This document shows positions 25,709 through 34,260 of a DNA stretch of 64,000 nucleotides, in pieces. The notes beneath the pieces are model-generated. The model was not told where the DNA came from, did not search any database, and saw only the letters and a list, made by a program, of their open reading frames with translations. Position 1 is the first letter of the stretch. Every line of letters begins with the position of its first letter. Origin of the DNA: Nocardia colli (GTDB lineage: Bacteria > Actinomycetota > Actinomycetes > Mycobacteriales > Mycobacteriaceae); NCBI RefSeq assembly GCF_008704205.1, contig NZ_VXLC01000001.1:682001-746000 (forward strand), written 5' to 3'. The translations under genes were made by a program, and so were the position numbers.

Positions 25709-26721
25709 TGAGCGGGACGGTGCGGATTCGGCAGGCGGCCGACGGACTGTGGATCGTCGCGCCCGACGGCGCGCCGACCGTTCTCGATGCTGCGCCGGCG
25801 CTCGATGTGCTGGTGCTCGAGGCGGCGGGCGGGCATCTGACCTGGAGTCTGCTGGACGAACAGTCGATTCCGGCCGCGGTGATCGATGACGTGAAGCTCG
25901 CGCAGGAGTGGCTGTGGGCGGTCTACGGCGAGGAAATCGCGCTGGCGCTCGACGGCGGCGAGACCGGCGAGCTGGTCGCCGCGCCCGGGCTGCCGGAGCT
26001 GGTCGCGAGTGCGTGGCGACTCGGTTATGCGCACTGGGCGGCGCGGTGGTGGCCCGCGTCGACCATCGATGACATTGCGCCGCTGGATGATCGGCTGCTG
26101 CTGGATGAGATCGCCACGCTGGCCGAGGCGTGCGAGATGATCGTCGACGGCGCGGACGAGGCCGTCGACGTGGCCGCGCCGTACACCGTCGGCCTGCCGG
26201 ACAGCCGTGGCCGCGCGGAGGATTACGCGCTCGCGGCAGGACCGGCGGCGGCGGTACCGCAGGGTGCGCTGGTGCTGGCCAGGGGCACCGGCGGCTGGGA
26301 TTGGCGGCGCTGCCCGCCTGGCTTGCTCGATGCATCGGAACGATCAGTGTCGTGGGAAGTGTTGCGCCGGGCGGGAATTACAACGGTCGTGGTGCGGGTG
26401 GTCGCCATGCCACAGCGCAGCGTGCCATCCCATCTGCATCCACAGGTACTGGTGCGCACGGCCGCGGGATCCGCCAAGGCGGCGCTGGCGCTGCACGGTG
26501 ACGTATGGACCGCCGAGGTGCCCGCGCCGGAGGGCGCGGAATCCACTGTGTCCGTTGAGGTCTACGTGCCCGGTGTCGGCGACGCCGAGCGCAGCGACCC
26601 GGCAGTTCGCCAACAGCTTCGCGACCTGGCCGCCGCCCGCCTGCGCCAAGCCGCCGACCCCACCGACGAGGCACCCTTGCTCGCCGAAATCGCCGCCGCC
26701 GCTTCGGATTCGGATTTCTGA
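25708..26721 (+). CDS. Uncharacterised second protein of CHAT-TPR operon
   Basis: A 337-residue acidic, Ala/Asp/Glu-rich cytoplasmic protein with no motif I can name. The N-terminal 60 residues are beta-like (TVRIRQAADGLWIVAPDG), the middle carries WRLGYAHWAARWWPAS, and the C-terminal part has a beta-sandwich look (VLVRTAAGSAKAALALHGDV) followed by a final helix. The start ATG at 25708 shares one base with the upstream stop, and only one base separates its own stop from the TPR gene, so all four genes form one translation-coupled unit. Confidence 0.7.
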   Translation: MSGTVRIRQAADGLWIVAPDGAPTVLDAAPALDVLVLEAAGGHLTWSLLDEQSIPAAVIDDVKLAQEWLWAVYGEEIALALDGGETGELVAAPGLPELVASAWRLGYAHWAARWWPASTIDDIAPLDDRLLLDEIATLAEACEMIVDGADEAVDVAAPYTVGLPDSRGRAEDYALAAGPAAAVPQGALVLARGTGGWDWRRCPPGLLDASERSVSWEVLRRAGITTVVVRVVAMPQRSVPSHLHPQVLVRTAAGSAKAALALHGDVWTAEVPAPEGAESTVSVEVYVPGVGDAERSDPAVRQQLRDLAAARLRQAADPTDEAPLLAEIAAAASDSDF

Positions 26722-26722
26722 C

Positions 26723-28231
26723 ATGACCGACGAAACACCTGATGAAGGCCGCGCCCTGCTCGCCGCGGGCGCCGACGCCTACACCCGCGGCGACACCGCA
26801 GGCGCCCTGCGCATCTTCGAGGACGCCGCCCGCACCTCCACCGGCGATGTCCGCATCGGCGCGATCGTCAACGCGGCCAGCATGGCCGACGAACTCGGCG
26901 ACCACGCCAGATCGCTGAGCCTGTACCGCGAAGCGCTCGCCGCCATGCCCGAGGACGCGCCGAAGCTGCGGCCGAACGCGCTGGTCAACATGTCCCAGGC
27001 CTTGCAGCATCTCGGCGAATTGGACGAAGCCCAAGCCGCTTTGGAGCAGGCCCGGGAGTTGCTCGCCGACGTCACCGACCAGGGCGTCCTGCGGGTGGCC
27101 TGCCTGCTGTCCTTGACCGCCGTCGCCCTGCACCGCCAGAACTGGGCCTACGCCGCCGAACTCGCCACCGAATCCCTGGACGCGGCTTGGCGTTTCGCTC
27201 CGCAACTGGCCGGGCACCCGCTGATGAACCTGGCCGCAACGTATTTCGAGACCGGGCGCCGCGATCTCGCCGTCGACTTCGCTCAGCAGGCCCTGGCCGC
27301 GTTCGAGTCGGCGGGCGACCGCAACGCCGTCGCCGAGACCCAGCAGAACCTCGCCACCATGCTGGTCCGCACCGACCGCCTCGACGAGGCCGAAGCGCCA
27401 CTGCACGCCAGTCAGCAGTACTTCGAGCAGGCCGGGCTCGGCTACCGCGCCGGAATCGGGCTCAAGACAATGGCTTTCCTCGCCGAGGGCCGCGAAGATC
27501 TCGTACAGGCGCAGGATCTCTACGGTCGCAGCCTGGCCTACTTTGTCGAATCCGGAGCGGTGCTGGACGCCGCCGACCTGCGCATGCGCCTGTCCACCGT
27601 GGCGTTCAAGAGCGGCCGGTACGAGGAGTGCGAGACGTTGCTCGCCGAGGCGTTCGGCGCGTACGCCGAACGCGGCCTCGGCCTGCACTGTGCCCAGCTC
27701 GATTACTGGCACGCGTCGCTGCTCGAAGGCGCCGTGGCCGATTCCCCCGAGCTGCTCCCCCAGGCGGTCGGCATCGCCGTGCCTGCCGCGCTCGCCATCG
27801 ACGCCGTGCGCTACACCCTCCCCAACGGCAACCAGCGCGATCAATGGAACCGCCAGATCGCCGACCCCGCCATGCGATTGGCGTTCCGCTTCGCCTACCT
27901 GGCCGGGGACGGGCTGCTGCTCGCCGACCTGATCGAAACACAGTGCGCAGGTACCACCTTGAACATCGATAGATCGGCGGACGGCCGCGCCGTCCGGTTA
28001 CCGCTCGAACTCCTCGATCCCCCAGCCGATCTCGCCGAACGCCCGGGCGCCACCGCGCTCCAGCTCGGCGCGGCACTGGCCGAGGTCGCCGCCGGTGCGG
28101 GACTTCCGGTTTCGCCGCCGCCCCGCCTCGAACTGGCCGCCGAAGGCCGAATCGCCTTGGCCCCCTACATCGCCGCCGCCGAGCAACGCTACGGCCGGGC
28201 GATCCGAGACGACCGGGTGCTGACGGTATGA
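26723..28231 (+). CDS. Tetratricopeptide-repeat protein
   Basis: A 502-residue helical-repeat protein. At least six TPR-like units cover about residues 5-300: AYTRGDTAGALRIFEDAA, HARSLSLYREALAAMP, LGELDEAQAALEQAREL, NWAYAAELATESLDAA, GRRDLAVDFAQQALAAF, DRLDEAEAPLHASQQYF and GRYEECETLLAEAFGAY. The last 200 residues lose the clear pattern. TPR proteins are scaffolds; paired with CHAT proteases they often serve as activating or substrate-presenting partners. The stop overlaps the CHAT start by ATGA. Confidence 0.85.
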   Translation: MTDETPDEGRALLAAGADAYTRGDTAGALRIFEDAARTSTGDVRIGAIVNAASMADELGDHARSLSLYREALAAMPEDAPKLRPNALVNMSQALQHLGELDEAQAALEQARELLADVTDQGVLRVACLLSLTAVALHRQNWAYAAELATESLDAAWRFAPQLAGHPLMNLAATYFETGRRDLAVDFAQQALAAFESAGDRNAVAETQQNLATMLVRTDRLDEAEAPLHASQQYFEQAGLGYRAGIGLKTMAFLAEGREDLVQAQDLYGRSLAYFVESGAVLDAADLRMRLSTVAFKSGRYEECETLLAEAFGAYAERGLGLHCAQLDYWHASLLEGAVADSPELLPQAVGIAVPAALAIDAVRYTLPNGNQRDQWNRQIADPAMRLAFRFAYLAGDGLLLADLIETQCAGTTLNIDRSADGRAVRLPLELLDPPADLAERPGATALQLGAALAEVAAGAGLPVSPPPRLELAAEGRIALAPYIAAAEQRYGRAIRDDRVLTV

Positions 28232-29490
28232 CGCAGGAACAACCGACCGTCGTGGTGCGCATGGCGGACGCGGGCGATGTGTACATGTCCTGGCGCTGGA
28301 TCGGCGAGACCGCGCCGCGCGGCGCCGCCATGCTGCCGGGCGAACCGGTGCTGGCGGCCGTGCAGCGGCTGTCGGACGCGCTGCCGCATCCCGCCGAACC
28401 GGGTGGCCTCGAACGCGCCATGACCACCGGGGCGTTCGCCGAACCCCACGCCGAGTACCTGGTCGCCCAGGCGCTTTCCCGCGCGCTGCTGCCGCAAGCC
28501 TTGGCCGCCCAGCTCTACGAGCTGTATCAACGCGGCATCCGCCCGCACATCCGGCTCCAGCCGTCGCCGCGAGTCGCGCAGGTGCCGTGGGAGATTCTCG
28601 CTCCCGGACCGGAAGTCCGGCTGATCGACATCGCCGACGTCAGCCTGCTGGCTCCGGCCAGTATCGTGCACGCGCCGGACCGCGTCGCCCGCACCTGGGC
28701 CGAGACGCACGGCGGACCCGTTGTCGCCGTGCTGGATCCGCGCATCCCCGGCTTCCGCGCCGACTCACACCTCGGCTCGGTGCTCGGCCGGATGCCCGCG
28801 GATGCGCCCCTCGCCCGGCGGATCGCCGGCTACGCGACGCAGCACCGCCTGCTTCCCGCGGTGCTCGACCCGGCGGAGGCCTTCCGCCGGACCGATATCG
28901 ACCGCACCTGGTTGAGCAAGGCATTGCGCGACGGCGCGAGCCGCCTGATCTACGTCGGCCACGTCACCGCCGCCCCGCCCGAATCCGGCCAGAGCGAGGC
29001 CGCCGAACTCCACCTCGCCTGCACCGCGGACGCGCTCGGCTTCGCCGTCCCGCACCGCACCCATCGCCCGTTGTCCGCCAAGGACTTCCTGCTCGGCACG
29101 CACACCCTGGCCCCGGAACCCGCTGACGGCCAGGACCTTTGGCCCATCCCCAGCCGGGTCGCCCTGATCGCCTGCGAGAGCGGCGGCGACCTGCGCTTCA
29201 CCGAGGCGCTCGGCCTGACCGCGGCGATGATCAACGGCGGCGCCGAACTGGTGACCGCCAGCCGCTGGCCGCTGCCCACCGACCTCGCCTTCCACCGCAT
29301 CGCGGGCGCGCCGGCCACGGCGCACCCGCTACAGCAGGCCATCTGCGCCATCGACGCGGCGCACGAGCAGCCGGACCCGGTCGCGGCGCTCTCCGCATGG
29401 CAGCGCGAGCGGCTGCACGCCTGGCGCACCGAACGCACCATCGAGCATTCGCCGCTGCTGTGGTCGGCGTTCGCCACCGTGCGCACCTGA
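28228..29490 (+). CDS. CHAT-domain (caspase-like) protease
   Basis: A 420-residue protein whose C-terminal half is a CHAT domain, the caspase/separase-like clan CD peptidase. The catalytic pair is His245 in LIYVGHVTAAPP and Cys316 in RVALIACESGGD, followed by the usual GLTAAMINGGAELVTASRWP segment. Upstream, QVPWEILAPG is the common CHAT prelude. The N-terminal 110 residues are a separate domain of unknown role. In bacteria CHAT proteases with TPR partners take part in conflict systems, for instance TPR-CHAT proteins of type III-E CRISPR. No CRISPR is present here. The stop lies one base from the convergent antitoxin gene. Confidence 0.85.
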   Translation: MTQEQPTVVVRMADAGDVYMSWRWIGETAPRGAAMLPGEPVLAAVQRLSDALPHPAEPGGLERAMTTGAFAEPHAEYLVAQALSRALLPQALAAQLYELYQRGIRPHIRLQPSPRVAQVPWEILAPGPEVRLIDIADVSLLAPASIVHAPDRVARTWAETHGGPVVAVLDPRIPGFRADSHLGSVLGRMPADAPLARRIAGYATQHRLLPAVLDPAEAFRRTDIDRTWLSKALRDGASRLIYVGHVTAAPPESGQSEAAELHLACTADALGFAVPHRTHRPLSAKDFLLGTHTLAPEPADGQDLWPIPSRVALIACESGGDLRFTEALGLTAAMINGGAELVTASRWPLPTDLAFHRIAGAPATAHPLQQAICAIDAAHEQPDPVAALSAWQRERLHAWRTERTIEHSPLLWSAFATVRT

Positions 29491-29491
29491 A

Positions 29492-29779
29492 TCAGCCGCG
29501 CAGCCCGCGGTCCACCGTCGGGTGCACGCCGAGGACGTCGAGCATCTCCGAGATGGACATGGCGCGGAACTCGGTCGCGCCCGCATAGCCCGGGCGGGCG
29601 GCGTCGGCCAGTTCGGCGTAGAGGTGCAGGCGGTCGTAGTCGGCCATCGACATGATGACCGCCACCTCGGTGCCGTCGTCGGTGATGACGGCGTCTTCGC
29701 CGGTCGCTATGACGTCGCGGACGACGGCGGTGATGTCCGCCGACAGCTCGTGCAGATTGCGCGTGTTCGTGTTGGGCAT
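29492..29779 (-). CDS. Phd/YefM-family antitoxin, apparently orphan
   Basis: A 95-residue protein with the Phd/YefM N-terminal DNA-binding fold: RNLHELSADITAVVRDVIATGEDAVITDDGTEVAVIMSMADYDRL is the family pattern in order (truncated helix, strand, helix, VAVIMS strand, DYDRL). The C-terminal 40 residues would wrap a toxin. No toxin gene of RelE, Fic/Doc or PIN type follows within the window; the next minus-strand gene downstream is absent because CHAT converges. ATG at 29779 is preferred over 29788. It may act on a distant toxin or as a plain regulator. Confidence 0.8.
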   Translation of the reverse strand: MPNTNTRNLHELSADITAVVRDVIATGEDAVITDDGTEVAVIMSMADYDRLHLYAELADAARPGYAGATEFRAMSISEMLDVLGVHPTVDRGLRG

Positions 29780-29819
29780 GCTCCGCATTCGGAGCCGTAT
29801 GCCTATTCGGATCGGGCCG

Positions 29820-30224
29820 TCACCGTCTTGTTAGCGAGACGACCGGAATTACCCGGTCGGTTTTGGTTTCGTGGTCGGCGAAAAACGGATACGCCAGCTT
29901 CAACATGGTCCACATGTGGTCGCGTTCGGCGCCCGGGATCGGAGTGGCGCGGGCCTCGAAGGTCTCGTCACCCACCTCGACGATCACTGCCGGATTGCTG
30001 ACCAGGTTCTGATACCAGTCCGGATGCGTGGGTGCACCGATGTTCGACGCGATGACCAGCAGCCGGTCGCCGTCGAGGTGGAACATCATCGGCGTCGTAT
30101 GTGGTTTGCCGCTATGCCGGCCGGTAGTGGTGAGCAGCAGCAGCTTTTCCCGGTGCATGCCCTCGATCTCGCCGCCCGCGCGGAATTGGTCGATGGTTTT
30201 GCGGTTGATTTCCTTGACGTCCAT
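29820..30224 (-). CDS. Deazaflavin (F420)-dependent nitroreductase family protein
   Basis: A 134-residue split-barrel protein of the Ddn family: LLLLTTTGRHSGKPHTTPM, LLVIASNIGAPTHPDWYQNL and NPAVIVEVGDETFEARATP are the family blocks that bind the deazaflavin F420. Members reduce quinones, nitro drugs or other hydrophobic acceptors with F420H2. ATG at 30224 follows GGAGG by six bases; the upstream in-frame extension has no similarity. The presence of this family supports an F420-making actinomycete. Confidence 0.88.
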   Translation of the reverse strand: MDVKEINRKTIDQFRAGGEIEGMHREKLLLLTTTGRHSGKPHTTPMMFHLDGDRLLVIASNIGAPTHPDWYQNLVSNPAVIVEVGDETFEARATPIPGAERDHMWTMLKLAYPFFADHETKTDRVIPVVSLTRR

Positions 30225-30299
30225 GAACTCGCCTCCGGTGCGTAGACCTTGTCGTCCACAATTCACCCCGGCGGGCGCTGTGTCAGCGGAACGGCGACG

Positions 30300-31139
30300 T
30301 TATGTGCGGTGCGCGAGCAGGTGCTGCATGATCAGCCGGGTCAATTCCTCGGGCGCCTGCTCGGGGATCCAATGCGACACTTCCTCGAGCATTTCGAATC
30401 GATAGGGTCCGGTCACGTGCTTCGCGGTGGCCATGGCCGCGGTGGAGCCGACGGTACTGTCCTCGGTGCTCCACACGTACAGCGTCGGCACCGTCACCGG
30501 TCCGGTCGGCCCGGACAGGTGCATCGCCCGATACCAGTTCAGGGCCGCGGTCAGCGCCTCCGGCTGGGAGAGCCGGTGCACGTAGTCGTCGATGCGCTCC
30601 TCCGGGATCTTCCATTCGAAGATCTTCCGCAGCCCGGCGCCGTCGTCCATGAGCAACGCGCGCTCGGCCACCCGCGGCTTGCGCAGCAGCGAAAAGTATT
30701 GCGACCGTTGGGCCTGATCCTCGTCCTCGGTCATCGCCCGCAGGAACGCGGCGGGATGCGGCAGCGACACCGCGGTCAAACTGCGGATCCGCTCGGGCAT
30801 CTCCGCCGCTGCCGCCCACCCGACATAGGCCCCCCAGTCGTGTCCGACCAGATCGAAGCGCTGCCAACCCAATTCGTCGGCCAGCGCGGCGACATCGCCG
30901 ACCAGGTCGGCGAGCCGATAATCGGCGACCTGATCCGGTCGCACACCGGGCGAGTAACCCCGCTGATCAGGCGCTACCGCATGGCACCCACCGCCACCGA
31001 GCGCGTGCAGCTGGAACTCCCACTCGATGGCCGCCTCCGGAAAGCCGTGCAGCAGCATGACTTCCCGTCCCCCGGCGTCCCCGCTGGACAGTGCGTCGAA
31101 CGTACCGGCAGCGGTAGGAATCTTGATGGCCTCGATCAC
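30300..31139 (-). CDS. Alpha/beta hydrolase, epoxide hydrolase-like
   Basis: A 279-residue alpha/beta-hydrolase. The oxyanion motif is LLHGFPE (31-34), the nucleophile elbow is LVGHDWGAYVGW with Asp101, the acid is probably in WSTEDSTV and the base in EEVSHWIPEQAP. Asp as nucleophile with HGFP and HDWG fits epoxide hydrolases, dehalogenases and relatives rather than esterases. The cap carries the YFSLLRKPRVAE segment. In M. tuberculosis a hydrolase (Rv0045c) lies near ino1, but I cannot say this is its counterpart. It follows the His-rich gene by 29 bases on the same strand. Confidence 0.85.
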   Translation of the reverse strand: MIEAIKIPTAAGTFDALSSGDAGGREVMLLHGFPEAAIEWEFQLHALGGGGCHAVAPDQRGYSPGVRPDQVADYRLADLVGDVAALADELGWQRFDLVGHDWGAYVGWAAAAEMPERIRSLTAVSLPHPAAFLRAMTEDEDQAQRSQYFSLLRKPRVAERALLMDDGAGLRKIFEWKIPEERIDDYVHRLSQPEALTAALNWYRAMHLSGPTGPVTVPTLYVWSTEDSTVGSTAAMATAKHVTGPYRFEMLEEVSHWIPEQAPEELTRLIMQHLLAHRT

Positions 31140-31168
31140 GGGGTCGACTCTAGAACCTCACACCGACC

Positions 31169-31465
31169 TCAGTGCTCGTCGTAGTGCCCGTCGTGTGCGG
31201 CGTGGCGGTGGCCGTCGTGCACATAGTCGACGTGATCGCCGTGCTGGACGGTGTCGTGGCCGCAGCCCGGACCGTGCTCGTGCGTGTGGTCGCTGTGCTC
31301 GGTGTGGCCGGTCGGCTCGCACTCGTCGTAGTGGCCGTCGTGCTCGCGGTGCAGGTGGCCGTCGTGTGCGTAGTCGACGTGATCGCCGTGCTCGATCACC
31401 GCATGCCCGCAGTCCGGGCCGTGCGCGTGGTCGTGCTCGGTGTGCTGCATATGTGCCGTTGTCAT
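31169..31465 (-). CDS. Histidine-rich metal-binding protein with two tandem repeats
   Basis: A 98-residue protein with 27 histidines and three cysteines. It consists of two copies of a roughly 45-residue unit, each with HGPxCGH, EHGDHVDY or QHGDHVDY, and AHDGHYDE-type ends. Such proteins bind zinc, nickel or cobalt as buffers or chaperones; annotation pipelines often mislabel them as transporters, but there is no membrane helix here. ATG at 31465 follows GGGAGA. A GATGCGCATC palindrome upstream may be a metal-regulator operator. Confidence 0.8.
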   Translation of the reverse strand: MTTAHMQHTEHDHAHGPDCGHAVIEHGDHVDYAHDGHLHREHDGHYDECEPTGHTEHSDHTHEHGPGCGHDTVQHGDHVDYVHDGHRHAAHDGHYDEH

Positions 31466-31523
31466 CAGATCTCCCTCTTTCCAAGCGTGGACAGATGGAT
31501 ATGTGAGCGCAGACACATTAGCA

Positions 31524-31533
31524 GATGCGCATC
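31524..31533. promoter_or_regulatory. 10-bp palindrome upstream of His-rich gene
   Basis: GATGCGCATC is a perfect palindrome about 60 bases before the His-rich gene. Its position would suit a metal-sensing repressor, but it does not match the Zur box I know from mycobacteria. Confidence 0.3.
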
Positions 31534-31555
31534 AATGCAGTTAGCCAGGGGTGCG

Positions 31556-32281
31556 CTACAGCACCTGGGAAAGGAAGCGCTGCAGGCGCGGCGTCTCGGC
31601 GTTGTCGAACAGTGCGTCCGGCGTGCCGGTCTCCACGACCTGGCCCTCGTCCATGAAGACCACGCTGTCGGACACCGTGCGGGCGAAGCCCATCTCGTGG
31701 GTCACCACGATCATCGACATGCCGCCGGAGGCCAGGTCGGCCATCAGCGCGAGCACGCCCTTGACCAGCTCCGGGTCCAGCGCCGAGGTCGCCTCGTCGA
31801 AGAACATGACCTCCGGCTTCATCGCCAGGGCGCGGGCGATCGCGACGCGCTGCTGCTGGCCGCCGGACAGGTTCGCGGGGCGGGTGTCGAGCTTGTCGGA
31901 CAGCCCGACGATCTCCAACTGTTCCGCCGCCACTGCGCGCGCCTCGTCCTTGGACAGTCCGCGCAGCTTGCGCGGGCCGAGCGAGACGTTGTCCGCGACC
32001 GTCTTGTGCGGGAACAGGTTGAAGTGCTGGAACACCATGCCGATGCGCTGACGCAGCTTGTCCGGGTCCTCGGTGAGCACCGATTTGCCGTCGAGCAGCA
32101 CATCGCCCTGGTCCGGCTCGTGCAGCCGGTTCAGCACACGCAGCAGCGTCGACTTGCCCGAGCCGGACGGGCCGATCACCGTGGTGGTCTTGCCCGCGTC
32201 GACGTGGATGTCGATGCCGCGCAGCACGTGGTTGTGCCCGAGCTTCAAATGCAGTCCGGTACCGGTGAGGGAGGCACTCAT
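31556..32281 (-). CDS. Polar amino-acid ABC transporter ATPase (GlnQ type)
   Basis: A 241-residue ATPase with Walker A GPSGSGKSTL, Q-loop MVFQHFNLFPH, signature NLSGGQQQRVAIARAL, Walker B VMFFDEATSALDPELV and the H-loop VTHEMGFARTVSD. The sequence type is that of glutamine, glutamate or other polar amino-acid importers. Its ATG directly follows the stop of the fused binding protein/permease gene without a gap, so both are one operon. Confidence 0.92.
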   Translation of the reverse strand: MSASLTGTGLHLKLGHNHVLRGIDIHVDAGKTTTVIGPSGSGKSTLLRVLNRLHEPDQGDVLLDGKSVLTEDPDKLRQRIGMVFQHFNLFPHKTVADNVSLGPRKLRGLSKDEARAVAAEQLEIVGLSDKLDTRPANLSGGQQQRVAIARALAMKPEVMFFDEATSALDPELVKGVLALMADLASGGMSMIVVTHEMGFARTVSDSVVFMDEGQVVETGTPDALFDNAETPRLQRFLSQVL

Positions 32282-34078
32282 CTATCCGCGCCCTTCCGTG
32301 ATCGTGGCGGCCTCGACCGGGTCGATCGGGCGGTCCGGCCGTCCGGTGCGCATGCGCCGGTCGATGTAGTTCACCAGGTGGGTGAGCGGGATGGTCAGCA
32401 GCAGGTAGACCAGGCCGGCCGCCACCAGCGGGGACAGGTTGCCGGTCTGCGCGTTCAGGTCGCGGCCGACCGCGAACAGCTCGCGCTGGGTGGCGAGCAG
32501 GCCGAGGAAGTAGATCAGCGACGAGTCCTTGATCAACGCGATGAACTGGTTCATCAGCGCGGGCAGCACCCGCCGGACCCCCTGCGGGATCACCACCAGC
32601 GTCATTGCCTGCCGGTAGCCGAAGCCGATGGCGCGCGCCGCCTCCAGCTGACCGGCCTCCACGGACTGGATGCCGGAACGGAAGATCTCGCCGATGTAGG
32701 CCGAGGCCAGCAATGCCAGCGCTACCGCGCCGAGCCAGTACGGGTTGCTGCCGGTCACGTTGCGCACCACCGGGCCGATGCCGAGACCGATCAGCAGGAT
32801 GATCACCACGGCGGGAAGGCCGCGGAAGATGTCGGTGTAGACCCGGGCGGGCCAGCGCAGCCAGCGGGTCCTGGCGATGCCGGCCACCGCGAGCAGCATG
32901 CCCAGCACGGTGCCGAGCACGCCCGAAACCACCGCCAGGATCAGGGTATTCGGCAAGCCGGTCTTGAACAGGTCGGGAAAGGCCTTGCGGTACAACGACC
33001 AGTCGAAGAACGTGTCCTTCAGCTGTTGCAGCGTGGATTTCGGCGCGACCGCCGCGGTGTCGGCCGGTTTGCGTTCCGCGGCAAGGGCGGCGAAGTCCGG
33101 CAGCTCGGGCAGCGGCGCCGCCTTGGAGCCCGGCTTCCAGCCCGGCGGCAACTGCCGGGGCACCCAGTCGCTGTAGAGCTTGGCGTAGGTGCCGTCCGCG
33201 ATGACCGCGTCCAGGCCGCTGTTGAGCGCCTCGGTCAGCGGCTGGTTGTTCTTCGACACCGCCCAGCCGACGAAGTTGTCCAGGCTGAAGGTGTTCTGTA
33301 CCACCGCGGTTCCGTCGCCCGGCTTGATCGCGCCCTCGGCCTGCGCCGACGGGGCGACCCAGGCGTCGACCTGGCCGGACTTCAGGTTGGCGTAGGCGGT
33401 GTTGTAGTCGGGGAACTTCACCGGATCCAGGTGCAGCGTGTTGACCACGTACTCGTCCTGCACCGTGCCCTGCACGACCGCGATCCGGGTGCCCTTGTTC
33501 AGGTCGGAAAAGCCCTTGATGCCACCGGAATTCGGCGCGACGAGGGAGAAGTAGCCGAAGTCGTAGCCGTTGGTGAAGCCGACCAGCTGCCTGCGCGCGT
33601 CGGTGGTGGTGATGCTGGACGAACCGACGTCGAAGCGGTTACCCGCCACCTGGGCGAGCAGGCCGGCGAACTCGGTGCCCGAGAACTCCACCTGCAGACC
33701 GAGTTTGGTGGCGATCGCCTTCAACAGCTCGTTGTCGAAGCCGGTGAAGCTGCCCGCGCCGTTCACGCAGATGCTCGGCGGGGCGTCCGACAGGGTGCCG
33801 ACGCTGAGCTTGCCCGGCGTGATCAGCCCGAGCTTCGAGGTGTCGATCGAGGACACCGGCGCGGTGCTCGCCGTCGTGTACTTGTCCGTCCCCGCGGACT
33901 GCGCGGACGCCAGGTTCGTCGGCGCGGCCGAGGCCGCGCTCACCCCCGGCGGGGAACACAGGTTGCGTTCCGAGGACGCATCATCGGAGCCGGAACCACA
34001 CGCCGTGGCCGCGAGACCGACAGCAAGCAATATCACGGCGATCAACGCACGAGACCGCACAGCGGGCAGACCAGCCAT
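32282..34078 (-). CDS. Fused amino-acid binding protein and ABC permease
   Basis: A 598-residue fusion. Residues 1-28 are a lipoprotein signal with lipobox TACG. Residues about 70-320 are a family 3 solute-binding domain (GKLSVGTLSDAPPSICVN, NELLKAIATKLGLQVEFSG, VGSSSITTTDARRQLVGFT, IAVVQGTVQDEYV). After a Pro-rich linker, about residues 370-590 form the permease with several helices and the EAA loop SVEAGQLEAARAIGFGYRQ. Binding and transport units are usually separate genes; the fusion keeps a tethered domain outside the cell next to its channel. Polar amino-acid import is inferred from family. Confidence 0.9.
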   Translation of the reverse strand: MAGLPAVRSRALIAVILLAVGLAATACGSGSDDASSERNLCSPPGVSAASAAPTNLASAQSAGTDKYTTASTAPVSSIDTSKLGLITPGKLSVGTLSDAPPSICVNGAGSFTGFDNELLKAIATKLGLQVEFSGTEFAGLLAQVAGNRFDVGSSSITTTDARRQLVGFTNGYDFGYFSLVAPNSGGIKGFSDLNKGTRIAVVQGTVQDEYVVNTLHLDPVKFPDYNTAYANLKSGQVDAWVAPSAQAEGAIKPGDGTAVVQNTFSLDNFVGWAVSKNNQPLTEALNSGLDAVIADGTYAKLYSDWVPRQLPPGWKPGSKAAPLPELPDFAALAAERKPADTAAVAPKSTLQQLKDTFFDWSLYRKAFPDLFKTGLPNTLILAVVSGVLGTVLGMLLAVAGIARTRWLRWPARVYTDIFRGLPAVVIILLIGLGIGPVVRNVTGSNPYWLGAVALALLASAYIGEIFRSGIQSVEAGQLEAARAIGFGYRQAMTLVVIPQGVRRVLPALMNQFIALIKDSSLIYFLGLLATQRELFAVGRDLNAQTGNLSPLVAAGLVYLLLTIPLTHLVNYIDRRMRTGRPDRPIDPVEAATITEGRG

Positions 34079-34260
34079 GATGAAGAAGCCTAGCCGCGCC
34101 GCAAGTGTTAACCCGCAGCTACCCCGCCCGCGTGCGCCCCGTCACCTGGCCCGTGCCGATGCGGACCAGGACCGACAGAGTTCGGATCAGCGTGATCCGA
34201 ATTCGACCCCGGCCGCCGCGACCGGCGCCGCAATCCGGGGCCGGCCCGGCGGCCCGTGGT

